Shown here one piece after another: positions 41,304-49,304 of a DNA stretch of 51,209 nt. Within the stretch, counting starts at the first letter, position 1. Every line of letters starts with the position of its first letter. The translations under genes were made by a program, and so were the position numbers. The notes below the pieces were generated by a model. It did no database searches, was not told where the DNA came from, and saw only the letters and a list, made by a program, of their open reading frames with translations. Source of the DNA: Bhargavaea cecembensis (GTDB taxonomy: Bacteria > Bacillota > Bacilli > Bacillales_A > Planococcaceae); the NCBI RefSeq assembly GCF_000826125.2, contig NZ_LN651372.1, positions 169,386 through 220,594 of the forward strand. The letters are read 5' to 3'.

Positions 41304-43721
41304 ATGAGCGAACCCTCAAAAGAAGCAAGCATCCAGATTTCCGGGATGACTTGCGCAGCATGCGCCACCCGCATTGAAAAAGGGCTGAGCAAGATGGACG
41401 GCGTCGAACAGGCGGCCGTCAACCTCGCCCTCGAGAAGTCATCCGTCAAGTATGATCCGTCCAAGATGTCCGAAGCCGAGTTGGAAAAGAAAATCGAATC
41501 CCTCGGCTACGGGGTCGTGAAGCAGAAGGCGGAATTCGACATCACCGGCATGACGTGCTCGGCATGTGCCACGCGCATCGAAAAAGGGCTGAACAAAATG
41601 GACGGCGTCTCGGCTGCGAACGTCAACCTGGCCCTTGAAAAAGCGACCATCTCGTATAACCCGTCAGAAGTCACCGTCCGCGACCTGATCGCGAAAGTGG
41701 AGAAGCTCGGCTACGAGGCCCACCCGAAGCAGGATGAGACGGAGCCCGTCGATTACCGGGAACAGCATATCAAATCGCAGCAGCGCAAATTCATCGCTTC
41801 CCTGATCCTGTCCCTGCCGCTGCTTTGGACGATGTTCGCCCACTTCTCCTTCACGTCGTTCATGTACGTGCCGGATCTCCTGATGAATCCGTGGTTCCAG
41901 ATGGCGCTCGCCACGCCGGTGCAGTTCATTATTGGCCGGCAGTTTTACGTCGGCGCCTACAAGGCGCTCCGCAACGGCAGCGCGAACATGGATGTCCTCG
42001 TCGTCATGGGGACGTCGGCCGCCTATTTCTACAGTCTCTACCAGGCGATTGTGACGGCGGGAACCAGTCATGTTCCCCATCTGTACTTTGAAACGAGTGC
42101 CGTGCTGATCACCCTGATCCTCCTCGGCAAACTGTTCGAAGCCAAAGCCAAGGGCCGTTCGTCCGATGCGATTAAAAAACTGATGGGCCTTCAGGCGAAG
42201 ACGGCAACCGTCCTGAGAGACGGCACGGAAAGAGAAGTTCCGCTCGATGAAGTCATCGTCGGCGACACGATCCTCGTGAAGCCGGGCGAAAAGATTCCGG
42301 TCGACGGTGAAATGCTCGAAGGGCACACCGCAGTGGACGAATCCATGCTGTCGGGTGAAAGTCTCCCGGTCGACAAACAGGCCGGCGATGCCCTGTTCGG
42401 ATCCACGATCAACAAAAACGGCTTCATCAAGATGACCGCAACCAAGGTCGGGCGCGACACCGCGCTCGCCCAGATCATCAAAGTCGTGGAAGATGCACAA
42501 GGCTCGAAGGCCCCGATCCAGCGTCTGGCCGACAAAATCTCGGGAATCTTCGTCCCGATTGTCGTCGGCATCGCCATCCTGGCGTTCATCGCGTGGTACT
42601 TCTGGGTGCAGCCGGGCGACTTCACGCCGGCACTTGAAGTCTTGATCACGGTCCTCGTCATCGCCTGCCCTTGCGCACTCGGCCTGGCCACCCCGACTTC
42701 CATCATGGCGGGGTCCGGCCGGTCCGCCGAATTCGGGATCCTGTTCAAAGGCGGCGAACATCTCGAACAGACCCAGGCCGTCGACACGGTCGTCGTCGAC
42801 AAGACCGGTACCGTCACGCACGGCAAGCCCGTACTGACGGATGTCCGGGTTGCAGACGGACAGGATGAAGAGAAATTCCTCTCGCTGATCGGCGCGGCCG
42901 AGAAGCAGTCCGAACACCCGCTGGCGGAAGCCATCGTGAACGGCATCCAGGAAAAAGGAATCGAACTCGGCAACGTCCAGTTCTTTGAAGCGATCCCCGG
43001 TCACGGCGTCACGGCCACCATTTCCGGACAGGGCGTCGTCATCGGCACGCGGAAGCTGATGCAGGAATATAACATCGACGTGCAATCCGTCCTTCCGGTC
43101 ATGGAAGAACTCGAACGGCAAGGCAAGACCGCGATGATCGCCGGCATCAACGGCGAGTACGCCGGAATGGTCGCTGTCGCCGACACGATCAAGGAAACGT
43201 CCGTCGAAGCAGTAAAACGTCTGAAAGACATGGGCATCACCGTCATCATGATGACCGGTGACAACGAGCGGACTGCGCAGACGATCGGCAACGAAGTAGG
43301 CGTCGATGCCGTCATCGCGGAAGTTCTTCCCGAAGGCAAAGCGAAGGAAGTCGAAAAGCTCCAGCAGCAGGGCAAGAAAGTCGCCATGGTCGGCGACGGC
43401 ATCAACGACGCCCCTGCCCTGGCCACGGCAAATGTCGGCATGGCGATCGGAACCGGCACGGACGTCGCCATGGAAGCCGCGGACATTACGCTCATCCGCG
43501 GCGATCTGAACAGCATCGCCGACGCCATCCTCATGAGCCGGAAAACGATGCGGAACATCAAGCAGAACCTGTTCTGGGCGTTCGCCTACAACAGCCTCGG
43601 CATCCCGGTCGCCGCAGCCGGCCTCCTCGCCCCTTGGGTGGCGGGCGCCGCGATGGCTTTCAGTTCTGTGTCCGTCGTGCTGAATGCGCTGCGTCTGCAG
43701 CGGGTAAAGCTGTCCAAGTAA
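41304..43721 (+). CDS. copA: Copper-exporting P-type ATPase CopA
   Basis: An 805-residue P1B-type ATPase that pumps Cu(I) out of the cell. Two N-terminal metal-binding domains carry GMTCAAC (14-20) and GMTCSAC (82-88). Eight membrane helices follow; the transport motif CPC is C455-P456-C457 and the phosphorylated Asp is D499 in DKTGTVTHGKP. TMSGES-like MLSGESLPVDK (actuator), SEHPLAE (nucleotide binding) and MVGDGINDAPAL are all intact. The ATG at 41304 has AAAGGA upstream. No separate copZ chaperone is in the operon. A strong terminator follows. Confidence 0.96.
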   Translation: MSEPSKEASIQISGMTCAACATRIEKGLSKMDGVEQAAVNLALEKSSVKYDPSKMSEAELEKKIESLGYGVVKQKAEFDITGMTCSACATRIEKGLNKMDGVSAANVNLALEKATISYNPSEVTVRDLIAKVEKLGYEAHPKQDETEPVDYREQHIKSQQRKFIASLILSLPLLWTMFAHFSFTSFMYVPDLLMNPWFQMALATPVQFIIGRQFYVGAYKALRNGSANMDVLVVMGTSAAYFYSLYQAIVTAGTSHVPHLYFETSAVLITLILLGKLFEAKAKGRSSDAIKKLMGLQAKTATVLRDGTEREVPLDEVIVGDTILVKPGEKIPVDGEMLEGHTAVDESMLSGESLPVDKQAGDALFGSTINKNGFIKMTATKVGRDTALAQIIKVVEDAQGSKAPIQRLADKISGIFVPIVVGIAILAFIAWYFWVQPGDFTPALEVLITVLVIACPCALGLATPTSIMAGSGRSAEFGILFKGGEHLEQTQAVDTVVVDKTGTVTHGKPVLTDVRVADGQDEEKFLSLIGAAEKQSEHPLAEAIVNGIQEKGIELGNVQFFEAIPGHGVTATISGQGVVIGTRKLMQEYNIDVQSVLPVMEELERQGKTAMIAGINGEYAGMVAVADTIKETSVEAVKRLKDMGITVIMMTGDNERTAQTIGNEVGVDAVIAEVLPEGKAKEVEKLQQQGKKVAMVGDGINDAPALATANVGMAIGTGTDVAMEAADITLIRGDLNSIADAILMSRKTMRNIKQNLFWAFAYNSLGIPVAAAGLLAPWVAGAAMAFSSVSVVLNALRLQRVKLSK

Positions 43722-43726
43722 AATGC

Positions 43727-43764
43727 AAAAGCCGCAGGAGCTCACGCCTCCTGCGGCTTTTTTC
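43727..43764. terminator. Bidirectional terminator after copA
   Basis: AAAAGCCGCAGGA pairs with TCCTGCGGCTTTTTT between convergent genes. Confidence 0.9.
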
Positions 43765-44807
43765 TATTCCATATTGATGAAAGGCTTGTGATAATCCAGC
43801 ATGCCCTTCACCCGGGTCACGTTCGTTCGCTCCCCCTCCTGCAGGAAACGGCCGAAGTTGAAGATGACGGGCATTTGATTGCCGCCGATTGCAAACAGGG
43901 CCTTCCGCTCGGCGGGCAGGTAGGCGGATGTGTGGATCGTCCCGGCCGACGCACCGTACTTCTCGGCGAAGATTCCTTCCTTGCGGCCGTTCAACAGCCG
44001 GTAGGCCGCGGACGCATCCAGTCCGTCTCCCCGGTCAGTCAATTCATCCCGCCTTCTCACCGAGTCTTCCGTCCTGTAGCGGTTTTCTTCGGCAAGGATC
44101 TCAAAATGGTTCGTACTGACAGACGCTCTTCTTTCGGTCACTTTCCTCGGGGAGGCTTCCACGATGAACGTGTCGCCGGCCGGGTCCGTCAGCATATAGT
44201 TGAACGAAGTCCGGTGAGGGATTTCCTTCAGCAGCGCGATCGCTTCCCGGACATCCGCACAGGTCTCCAGGACCATCCGTCCGATCATGTTGCAGATGAA
44301 CCCATCCCCCGAACGGACCCGGTTCACAAAGTTGTATCCCATCGCCAGGCCCTTTTCGTTCATCCCATCGGTGCGGCCCGTAATCTGCATGGTCGGCCCC
44401 AAGGTCGCATAGCCTCCGTCGGTCGGCTGGTAGATGACGTAGCGCCCTTCATAAAATGCCGGATCGCTGTCATAGTTGCGGATCATGAAGTCCGGCCCCG
44501 TCAGAATCGAACAGCCGCTTTTGGCGGTTTCCACATAGTAGCCGCCGAATTCCACCAACGCCTCCTCCATCGTCCAGCCGAGCGAATCGGCCAGTCCCTG
44601 CAACTCGTCGAGCATATGCGGGATGAACCTGGAGAACAGATCGACCGCTTCGGATTGATTGATATTGAAATGGCGTTTTCTCGTGGCCGCCCATTGCGCT
44701 GCCCGCCTGGATAAGATGGGGGACTCTTTCAGCCGTTCCCCCTGCATATAGCCGAAGTCGTAGTGGCTCCCTTTGAATTGGATGACGTCGCTGTAATAAG
44801 CGTTCAT
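43764..44807 (-). CDS. C45-family autoproteolytic acyltransferase/hydrolase
   Basis: A 347-residue Ntn-hydrolase of the peptidase C45 type (acyl-CoA:6-aminopenicillanate acyltransferase-like, related to choloylglycine hydrolases). KGSHYDFGYMQGERLK at residues 12-27 is the family entry motif, and the likely self-processing nucleophile is the Cys in YVETAKSGCSILTGPDFMIRNYD (about residue 98). ITGRTDGMNEKGLAMGYNFV and SFNYMLTDPAGDTFIVEASP follow as expected. No signal peptide is seen, so it is cytoplasmic. GAGGAG precedes the ATG. The acyl substrate is unknown. Confidence 0.86.
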   Translation of the reverse strand: MNAYYSDVIQFKGSHYDFGYMQGERLKESPILSRRAAQWAATRKRHFNINQSEAVDLFSRFIPHMLDELQGLADSLGWTMEEALVEFGGYYVETAKSGCSILTGPDFMIRNYDSDPAFYEGRYVIYQPTDGGYATLGPTMQITGRTDGMNEKGLAMGYNFVNRVRSGDGFICNMIGRMVLETCADVREAIALLKEIPHRTSFNYMLTDPAGDTFIVEASPRKVTERRASVSTNHFEILAEENRYRTEDSVRRRDELTDRGDGLDASAAYRLLNGRKEGIFAEKYGASAGTIHTSAYLPAERKALFAIGGNQMPVIFNFGRFLQEGERTNVTRVKGMLDYHKPFINME

Positions 44808-44990
44808 GCGCTCAGACTCCTCGTATGGTCAGTCTTCGGCCCGGATACCGGGTCTTTCATCACGTTACCACCCGGCCAGCCTGGACTCCAGTAAATGGAT
44901 TGTATATAGCTCCTGCCGGCCCTGTTTTGGCGCCGTCCGGGCGGTCGTGTTACAATGGAACCGACTGAATTTTCTGTGGAGGGGATCATC

Positions 44991-45431
44991 ATGCGTTTGA
45001 CTGTTTACCTGGCCGGCGAGATCCATTCGTCCTGGCGCGATGAAATTCGCGAGAAAGTTGCTGCACTGAAGCTGCCGATCGACTTTGTCGGTCCCCAGGA
45101 GGACCATGACCGTTCAGACAACATCGGCGAGGAAATCATCGGCGAACAGCCGGGTCCGGCCTACAAGGACTGGGCCGCGTCGAGCTTCAACAATCTGCGC
45201 ACCGAGGTGCTCATGCAGAAGGCCGACCTCGTCATCGCCCTGTTCGGCGAGAAATACAAGCAGTGGAACACCGCGATGGACGCCTCGGCAGCCGTTGCGC
45301 TCGGCAAGCCGCTCATCCTGATCCACCCGGAAGCGCACACCCACGCGCTGAAAGAGCTGTCGCGCAAGGCGAGCGCCACCGTCGAGACGTGCGACCAGGC
45401 GATCAAGGCACTGAAGTATATCTTTGATTGA
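44991..45431 (+). CDS. ytoQ: YtoQ family protein
   Basis: A 146-residue protein of the YtoQ family, with a flavodoxin/nucleoside-2-deoxyribosyltransferase-like fold. The first strand LTVYLAGEIHSSWRDEI, then FVGPQEDHDRSDNIGEEI and DLVIALFGEKYKQWNTAMDASAAVALGKPLILIHPE are diagnostic. GTGGAGGGG precedes the ATG at 44991. The family has no established reaction; deoxyribosyltransferase-like residues (the YLAG start and the MDASAA stretch) hint at nucleoside chemistry. Confidence 0.88.
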   Translation: MRLTVYLAGEIHSSWRDEIREKVAALKLPIDFVGPQEDHDRSDNIGEEIIGEQPGPAYKDWAASSFNNLRTEVLMQKADLVIALFGEKYKQWNTAMDASAAVALGKPLILIHPEAHTHALKELSRKASATVETCDQAIKALKYIFD

Positions 45432-45444
45432 AAGGCGGGATTCG

Positions 45445-45558
45445 GTGAATGAGGAACGGAAGGCGTCCCGCTTCTCTCTATTGATATATAGCGGAGTCGG
45501 AGCGGCGATCGGGGCGATCATCGGGATCATCGCCTACAACCAAAATTGGCTCGGCTGA
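45445..45558 (+). CDS. Very small membrane protein (37 aa)
   Basis: A short ORF with a GTG start 6-7 bases after AAAGGCGGG. The product has a basic N-terminus and one glycine-rich membrane helix (GVGAAIGAIIGIIAY), like a YtxH-type or holin-like miniprotein. It lies 13 bp after ytoQ, and its stop overlaps the proposed GNAT start by 13 bases. No family is recognised. Confidence 0.5.
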   Translation: MNEERKASRFSLLIYSGVGAAIGAIIGIIAYNQNWLG

Positions 45559-46055
45559 ACGTGGAAGTGCGGCAGGCGGTCCCGGAAGACGCGGACGGAC
45601 TCGCGGAAGCCGTGGAGAGCGCGGAAGCCTCGGGGATGATGCTGTTTGCACCTGGCGAGCGCGGGATGACTGCGGACGGAGCGGCGGTGATGATCAACCG
45701 GCTGCGGGAGGACCCGGCGTCCACTCTGTTGGTCGCTCATGGCGGCGGGCGAGTTGCCGGCTACCTCATCGCACGGGGAGATGACACATTGAGGACCCGC
45801 CACCGGGCGTATGTCGTGGTCGGCGTGCACGAAGACTGTCGCGGAAGGGGCATCGGCCGTGCACTGTTCGATGCGCTCGGCGAATGGGCCGCCGCCCGCG
45901 GACTCCGTCGGCTCGAACTCACCGTGCGGACCGACAACGAGGGCGGTGTCGCGCTCTATAAGCGGGCAGGCTTCGAGGTCGAAGGCATCAAGCGGGACTC
46001 CCTGCTCGTTGCCGGCCGGTATGTGGATGAGTATTACATGGCGAAGTTGATTTGA
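45546..46055 (+). CDS. GNAT family N-acetyltransferase
   Basis: A 169-residue GNAT enzyme: VEVRQAVPEDADGLAEAVESAEASGMM at the start, YVVVGVHEDCRGRGIGRALFDALGEWA with motif A (CRGRGIG, about residues 98-104), then LELTVRTDNEGGVALYKRAGFEVEGIKRDSL. The last segment is typical of the group that includes putative phosphinothricin-type acetyltransferases. The TTG at 45546 overlaps the small membrane ORF; a GTG at 45561 is an alternative start. The ribosome site is weak, which fits translational coupling. Confidence 0.86.
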   Translation: MARLNVEVRQAVPEDADGLAEAVESAEASGMMLFAPGERGMTADGAAVMINRLREDPASTLLVAHGGGRVAGYLIARGDDTLRTRHRAYVVVGVHEDCRGRGIGRALFDALGEWAAARGLRRLELTVRTDNEGGVALYKRAGFEVEGIKRDSLLVAGRYVDEYYMAKLI

Positions 46056-46075
46056 TGACAGGAAGAAGCCGTCCG

Positions 46076-46096
46076 GCGTGCGCCGGACGGCTTTAA
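46076..46096. terminator. Terminator after GNAT gene
   Basis: AAGCCGTCCGGC pairs with GCCGGACGGCTTT over a tight loop. Confidence 0.82.
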
Positions 46097-46193
46097 TTCA
46101 TTCGCAATGAAAAGCGGCGAGCTCGTGTTGGCTGTTGCCCTTCCCCCTGCCCTCATGTACACTATTGAAAAAAATAACAGCGGGCAGGTGAAG

Positions 46194-46739
46194 ATGATGC
46201 TGTATAAAAAAGCGGGCAACAAAACGGAATTCTGGGAAGTATGGAAGAATGGCCGGACACTCATGATCCACCACGGGACCGTCGGGTCAGACGGCGTGAC
46301 GGAAGAGGTGAAACCCGGATCGGTCCAGAGCTCCGGCAGACTGATGAATCAATTGACCGAAGAGCAAATGAGAAACGGATTTGAACTTGTCGACGAAGAC
46401 GGACTGCATGAATTCGTCGTCCAGTTCAGTTACGAGGACGGCGACATGCAGGCCGCATTGGACAAGCGTCAGATTGCCGAAGACGAGTTGGATGAACGTT
46501 TGAACCGGACAGGGATCGGCTACTGCGACGGCGGCGATATCGGCAGCGGCACTGCGAATACTTTCTTCTATGTCATCGACGTGGACAAAGCACTACAAGT
46601 CGTCACCGACGAACTCGCCAAGCATGGACTTCTCGAAGAAGCGGCAATCGCCTGTGCCACGCCGGACGGAGATGACTATCTGTCCCTCCATCCGGCGGGT
46701 GCCGAATTCCGGCTGATGGATATTGAGGATGAGGAATGA
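46194..46739 (+). CDS. Hypothetical protein with WGR-like N-terminus
   Basis: A 181-residue acidic protein. Residues 8-40 (KTEFWEVWKNGRTLMIHHGTVGSDG) resemble the WGR domain of poly-ADP-ribose polymerases and MolR-like proteins, though the WGR triad itself reads HHG. The rest has a IGYCDGGDIGSGTANTFFYVIDVD segment found in uncharacterised proteins. Two ATGs lie side by side at 46194 and 46197 behind CAGGTGA; the longer frame to 46107 lacks a site. Function is unknown. Confidence 0.68.
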   Translation: MMLYKKAGNKTEFWEVWKNGRTLMIHHGTVGSDGVTEEVKPGSVQSSGRLMNQLTEEQMRNGFELVDEDGLHEFVVQFSYEDGDMQAALDKRQIAEDELDERLNRTGIGYCDGGDIGSGTANTFFYVIDVDKALQVVTDELAKHGLLEEAAIACATPDGDDYLSLHPAGAEFRLMDIEDEE

Positions 46740-46756
46740 GTGCCGGACATTCCCGG

Positions 46757-47245
46757 TTAAATAAAATCCTTCTTTTCCAGTGAATAGATGATCTGCTCCG
46801 CCCCAAATCTCATGACCCTTCCCGCTTCCTCCATTCCGAGACGAGTGAGAAGCCGTCGGGAGGCGGTGTTGGCGGCCTGTGTTTCGGCAAGCAACCGGTC
46901 GAGCCCCTTTTCATCGAATGCATGCCGGATCACTGTCCTCACCGCTTCGGTTCCGAATCCTTCACCCCAGAATTCAGGCAGGATCTGAAAGGAAATTTCT
47001 GTTGCTTCGCCGTCGTGGTGAGGGTCGAGCGAAATCATTCCGATGAATGCGTCATGTCTCCGTTGTCGGATCACCCAGGATGGGCCGGGATTCTTGAGCA
47101 TCTCATCGAAAGCCCGCTCTACTTCCTCCGGAGGTCTGGGCCCGCCGAGATGGGCACGGACTTTTTCACTTCTATAAAGGGACTGGACATCCGGCAGGTC
47201 ACCGGGAACCGGTGGCCTAAGGACGCATCGTACGGTTTCTAACAT
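46757..47245 (-). CDS. GNAT acetyltransferase, RimJ/RimL type
   Basis: A 162-residue GNAT: ETVRCVLRPPVPGDLPDVQSLY at the start, ISFQILPEFWGEGFGTEAVRTVIRHAF with the CoA loop WGEGFG (about residues 94-99), and LLAETQAANTASRRLLTRLGMEEAG at the end. AGGGGA precedes the ATG. Its 5' end overlaps the 3' end of the HIT gene by 29 bases, so the two are coupled. Confidence 0.88.
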   Translation of the reverse strand: MLETVRCVLRPPVPGDLPDVQSLYRSEKVRAHLGGPRPPEEVERAFDEMLKNPGPSWVIRQRRHDAFIGMISLDPHHDGEATEISFQILPEFWGEGFGTEAVRTVIRHAFDEKGLDRLLAETQAANTASRRLLTRLGMEEAGRVMRFGAEQIIYSLEKKDFI

Positions 47246-47666
47246 CCGGTGTCTCCCCTCCGGCCAGCGCGGCCCTCAGCTTTTCTTCCAAAGAATCGAA
47301 GTCGACCGACGATATGTCGATGTCCGGCTCCACCCAGCCGAAACCGTCGTTTTTGAAACGCGGAATGATGTGCATGTGGTAGTGTTCCACGTCTTTGAAA
47401 ATCCCGTTGTTTTGCATGACGGTGATGCCGTCCGTGCCGAGTTGCCCTTCGATTGCCCGGGCGATGTTCTGGGCCGCCCGGATCGCGGCTGCCAGGCTCT
47501 CCGGATCGACGTCGGTGAATTCAGCCGTATGCACTTTTGGAACGACGAGCACATGGCCCGGATTGATCGGATATCTGTCGAGGAAGCAGCAGACGTGTTC
47601 ATCCTCATAAAGGATGTGTGCCGGTGCTTGGCCGGAGATGATCTTGCAGAAAATACAGGCGGTCAA
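47217..47666 (-). CDS. HIT family nucleotide hydrolase/transferase
   Basis: A 149-residue histidine-triad protein that acts on nucleotide phosphoramidates or dinucleoside polyphosphates. The zinc-type CIFCKIISGQAPAHILYEDE opens the chain with two Cys residues, PGHVLVVPKVH follows near 40, and the catalytic triad is HYHMHIIPRF near residues 97-106. The TTG start at 47666 follows AGGGGG. It heads a two-gene unit with a GNAT. Array B3 lies 101 bp upstream of its start. Confidence 0.94.
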   Translation of the reverse strand: MTACIFCKIISGQAPAHILYEDEHVCCFLDRYPINPGHVLVVPKVHTAEFTDVDPESLAAAIRAAQNIARAIEGQLGTDGITVMQNNGIFKDVEHYHMHIIPRFKNDGFGWVEPDIDISSVDFDSLEEKLRAALAGGETPDVRNRTMRP

Positions 47667-47767
47667 TGGCGATTCCCCCTCTGTCGCTGTTCAGACAATT
47701 CTACCACACGGCAAGGTCCGCCGACCGATTCCTGTAAAAGCGCCGCATTTCGGCGTGATGGCCTCGC

Positions 47768-47867
47768 GAATAAAAGCAACGCTTCTGCGGATATAGATAA
47801 CGCTCACTCCGATAAAAGCAACGCTTCGCCGGATAAAGATAACGCTTCTGCGGATAAAAGCAACGCT
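47768..47867. repeat. 21-bp phased array B3 (5 units)
   Basis: Units start at 47768, 47789, 47810, 47831 and 47852. GCAACGCT-type units (1, 3, 5) alternate with GATAACGCT-type units (2, 4). It occupies the middle of the 305-bp divergent gap between the HIT gene and the membrane protein at 47972, about 100 bp from each start codon. The rest of the gap shows no other feature. Confidence 0.92.
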
Positions 47868-47971
47868 TTATGTCGAAGGAAGATTCACTCGGCAAAAGCG
47901 GCGCGGTCGTTGACGATTCGTTTGTCGTCATGCCCTGCGGGAATAGGTGAAGAAAGAGCGGGGGTGGAGGC

Positions 47972-48391
47972 GTGCGCGATGCGGCGAAGCTGGCGGCGAT
48001 CGGATTGATTGCGGGGACGGTGCTGATCGTCGTGCTGAAACTGGTGGAGTTGCTGACGGGGAATCCGGCGTATGTGCTGCTGTTCAACTTTGATTACATT
48101 CCGGTTGTGAACAGGTGGCGGCCGGTGTGGCTGATCGGGCTGCTGTTCCACTACGGAATCTGCGTCTTTAGCGCGATCATTTTATTTTATTTCCTCCGGC
48201 CGTTCGGGCGGGAGCATTGGATCTCGCCGTATGTGGCGGTTTACACGATCGGCTCGGCGCTGTTGTTTTCCCTGACGGCGCTGTCGGACCAGCCGCCCGA
48301 GTTTTCGGACGGGGTGGCTTGGGTGTACTGGACGCTCGCGCATGCCGTGTTCGGCTGGGTCGTCGGCTGGCTGATCCGGAAGTGGGTTTGA
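47972..48391 (+). CDS. Hypothetical four-helix membrane protein (paralogue 1)
   Basis: A 139-residue protein with helices at about 7-27, 55-75, 83-103 and 117-135. The loop YVLLFNFDYIPVVNRWRP at residues 34-51 is shared in altered form with the gene at 48820 (YTLLMNIDYVPVLKEYRF). The GTG start follows GGGGGTGGAGG. I do not recognise the family beyond its likeness to the neighbour. Confidence 0.72.
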   Translation: MRDAAKLAAIGLIAGTVLIVVLKLVELLTGNPAYVLLFNFDYIPVVNRWRPVWLIGLLFHYGICVFSAIILFYFLRPFGREHWISPYVAVYTIGSALLFSLTALSDQPPEFSDGVAWVYWTLAHAVFGWVVGWLIRKWV

Positions 48392-48471
48392 GGCTTATTT
48401 GCAAAAGTTTGACCGGGATCAAGGTTCCCGGCCGGCCGCGGTGGGACAATGGTCTCAAGGAGGCGGTCGAC

Positions 48472-48648
48472 ATGAACGGCCACGAAATGAGCGTACAAGC
48501 TGAAAAAATGCAGTGTGAATGCGTGGTGCAGGTGGACCGGATGATCAGCGAAGGGCTTGGCGGCGGGTTCATTCTCAGCGAGTATGACGGCGGACGCCTG
48601 GACGATCCGGTGTCCCGCGAGCGGGAGGTGGTGCCGGCCGTCTCATGA
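48472..48648 (+). CDS. Small hypothetical protein (58 aa)
   Basis: A short ORF with a strong ribosome site (AAGGAGG, nine bases before the ATG). The product is acidic with two Cys residues in a CxC pair (MQCECVVQVD) and ends in a charged tail. No known family comes to mind. It lies between two paralogous membrane protein genes. Confidence 0.55.
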   Translation: MNGHEMSVQAEKMQCECVVQVDRMISEGLGGGFILSEYDGGRLDDPVSREREVVPAVS

Positions 48649-48715
48649 CGGCGGACCGCCTCGCCCGATCTTGCATGTGCAACCCAACAACTTCACATCC
48701 GAACATTCCACTCAT

Positions 48716-48749
48716 CGCAGCGCCGGTCTACCGGAGCTGCGGCTTTTTT
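48716..48749 (+). terminator. Terminator after the 58-aa ORF
   Basis: GCAGC-G-CCGGT pairs with ACCGG-A-GCTGC over a two-base loop, followed by GGCTTTTTT. Confidence 0.78.
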
Positions 48750-48819
48750 GCATTGGGCTACCAGGCGCCGTGGTTCTCGTGTAGGATGGAATCAAATGGA
48801 GCCAGAGGAGCGCGAAGCG

Positions 48820-49275
48820 ATGGGAAACCGGCGGAACAAATGGATTGGACGACCGGCCGCGGCGGGACTGGCCGCCGGCGTTTTCCTCGGCGCGCTGCTG
48901 TATGCGGCCGAGAAGGCGACAGGGCTGAAGGTGTATACGCTCTTGATGAACATCGACTACGTGCCGGTGCTGAAGGAATACCGCTTCCCCGCTCCGGTCG
49001 AGTTCTCGTTCCACCTGATCGTCTCGGTCGTCCTTGCCGTCATCCTCTTCCGGATCGTCCTCCGCTTCCGGTGGACGGGCCGGCGGATGGCGGGATGGGT
49101 CACCGCGCTCAACGGGATCGTCGGTCTCGGTATCTGGCCGGTAACCGCGCTGTCGGAACGGACGCCTGCGCTTGGCGATGCGGCGGCGCTCGGCGTGTGG
49201 CTCGCAGCGCACCTGCTGTATGGCGGGGTGCTGGCCTGGATGTTCGGAAGGATACTGAGGAAAGAAGAAAGTTAA
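48820..49275 (+). CDS. Hypothetical four-helix membrane protein (paralogue 2)
   Basis: A 151-residue protein with a basic start and helices at about 12-30, 60-82, 88-108 and 122-143. It shares with the gene at 47972 the loop LMNIDYVPVLKEYRF, the overall helix order and the end pattern WLAAHLLYGGVLAWMFGRI. GAGGAGCGCGAAGCG precedes the ATG at 48820. The two probably arose by duplication. Function is unknown. Confidence 0.72.
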   Translation: MGNRRNKWIGRPAAAGLAAGVFLGALLYAAEKATGLKVYTLLMNIDYVPVLKEYRFPAPVEFSFHLIVSVVLAVILFRIVLRFRWTGRRMAGWVTALNGIVGLGIWPVTALSERTPALGDAAALGVWLAAHLLYGGVLAWMFGRILRKEES

Positions 49276-49304
49276 ATACCGGAATGCCGTCCACCCGATT
49301 CTTT

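Noticed and set aside
41664-43745. A 693-codon minus-strand ORF opposite copA
   Set aside because: copA has every catalytic motif in the plus frame; the antisense reading has none and is Asp/His/Arg-rich.
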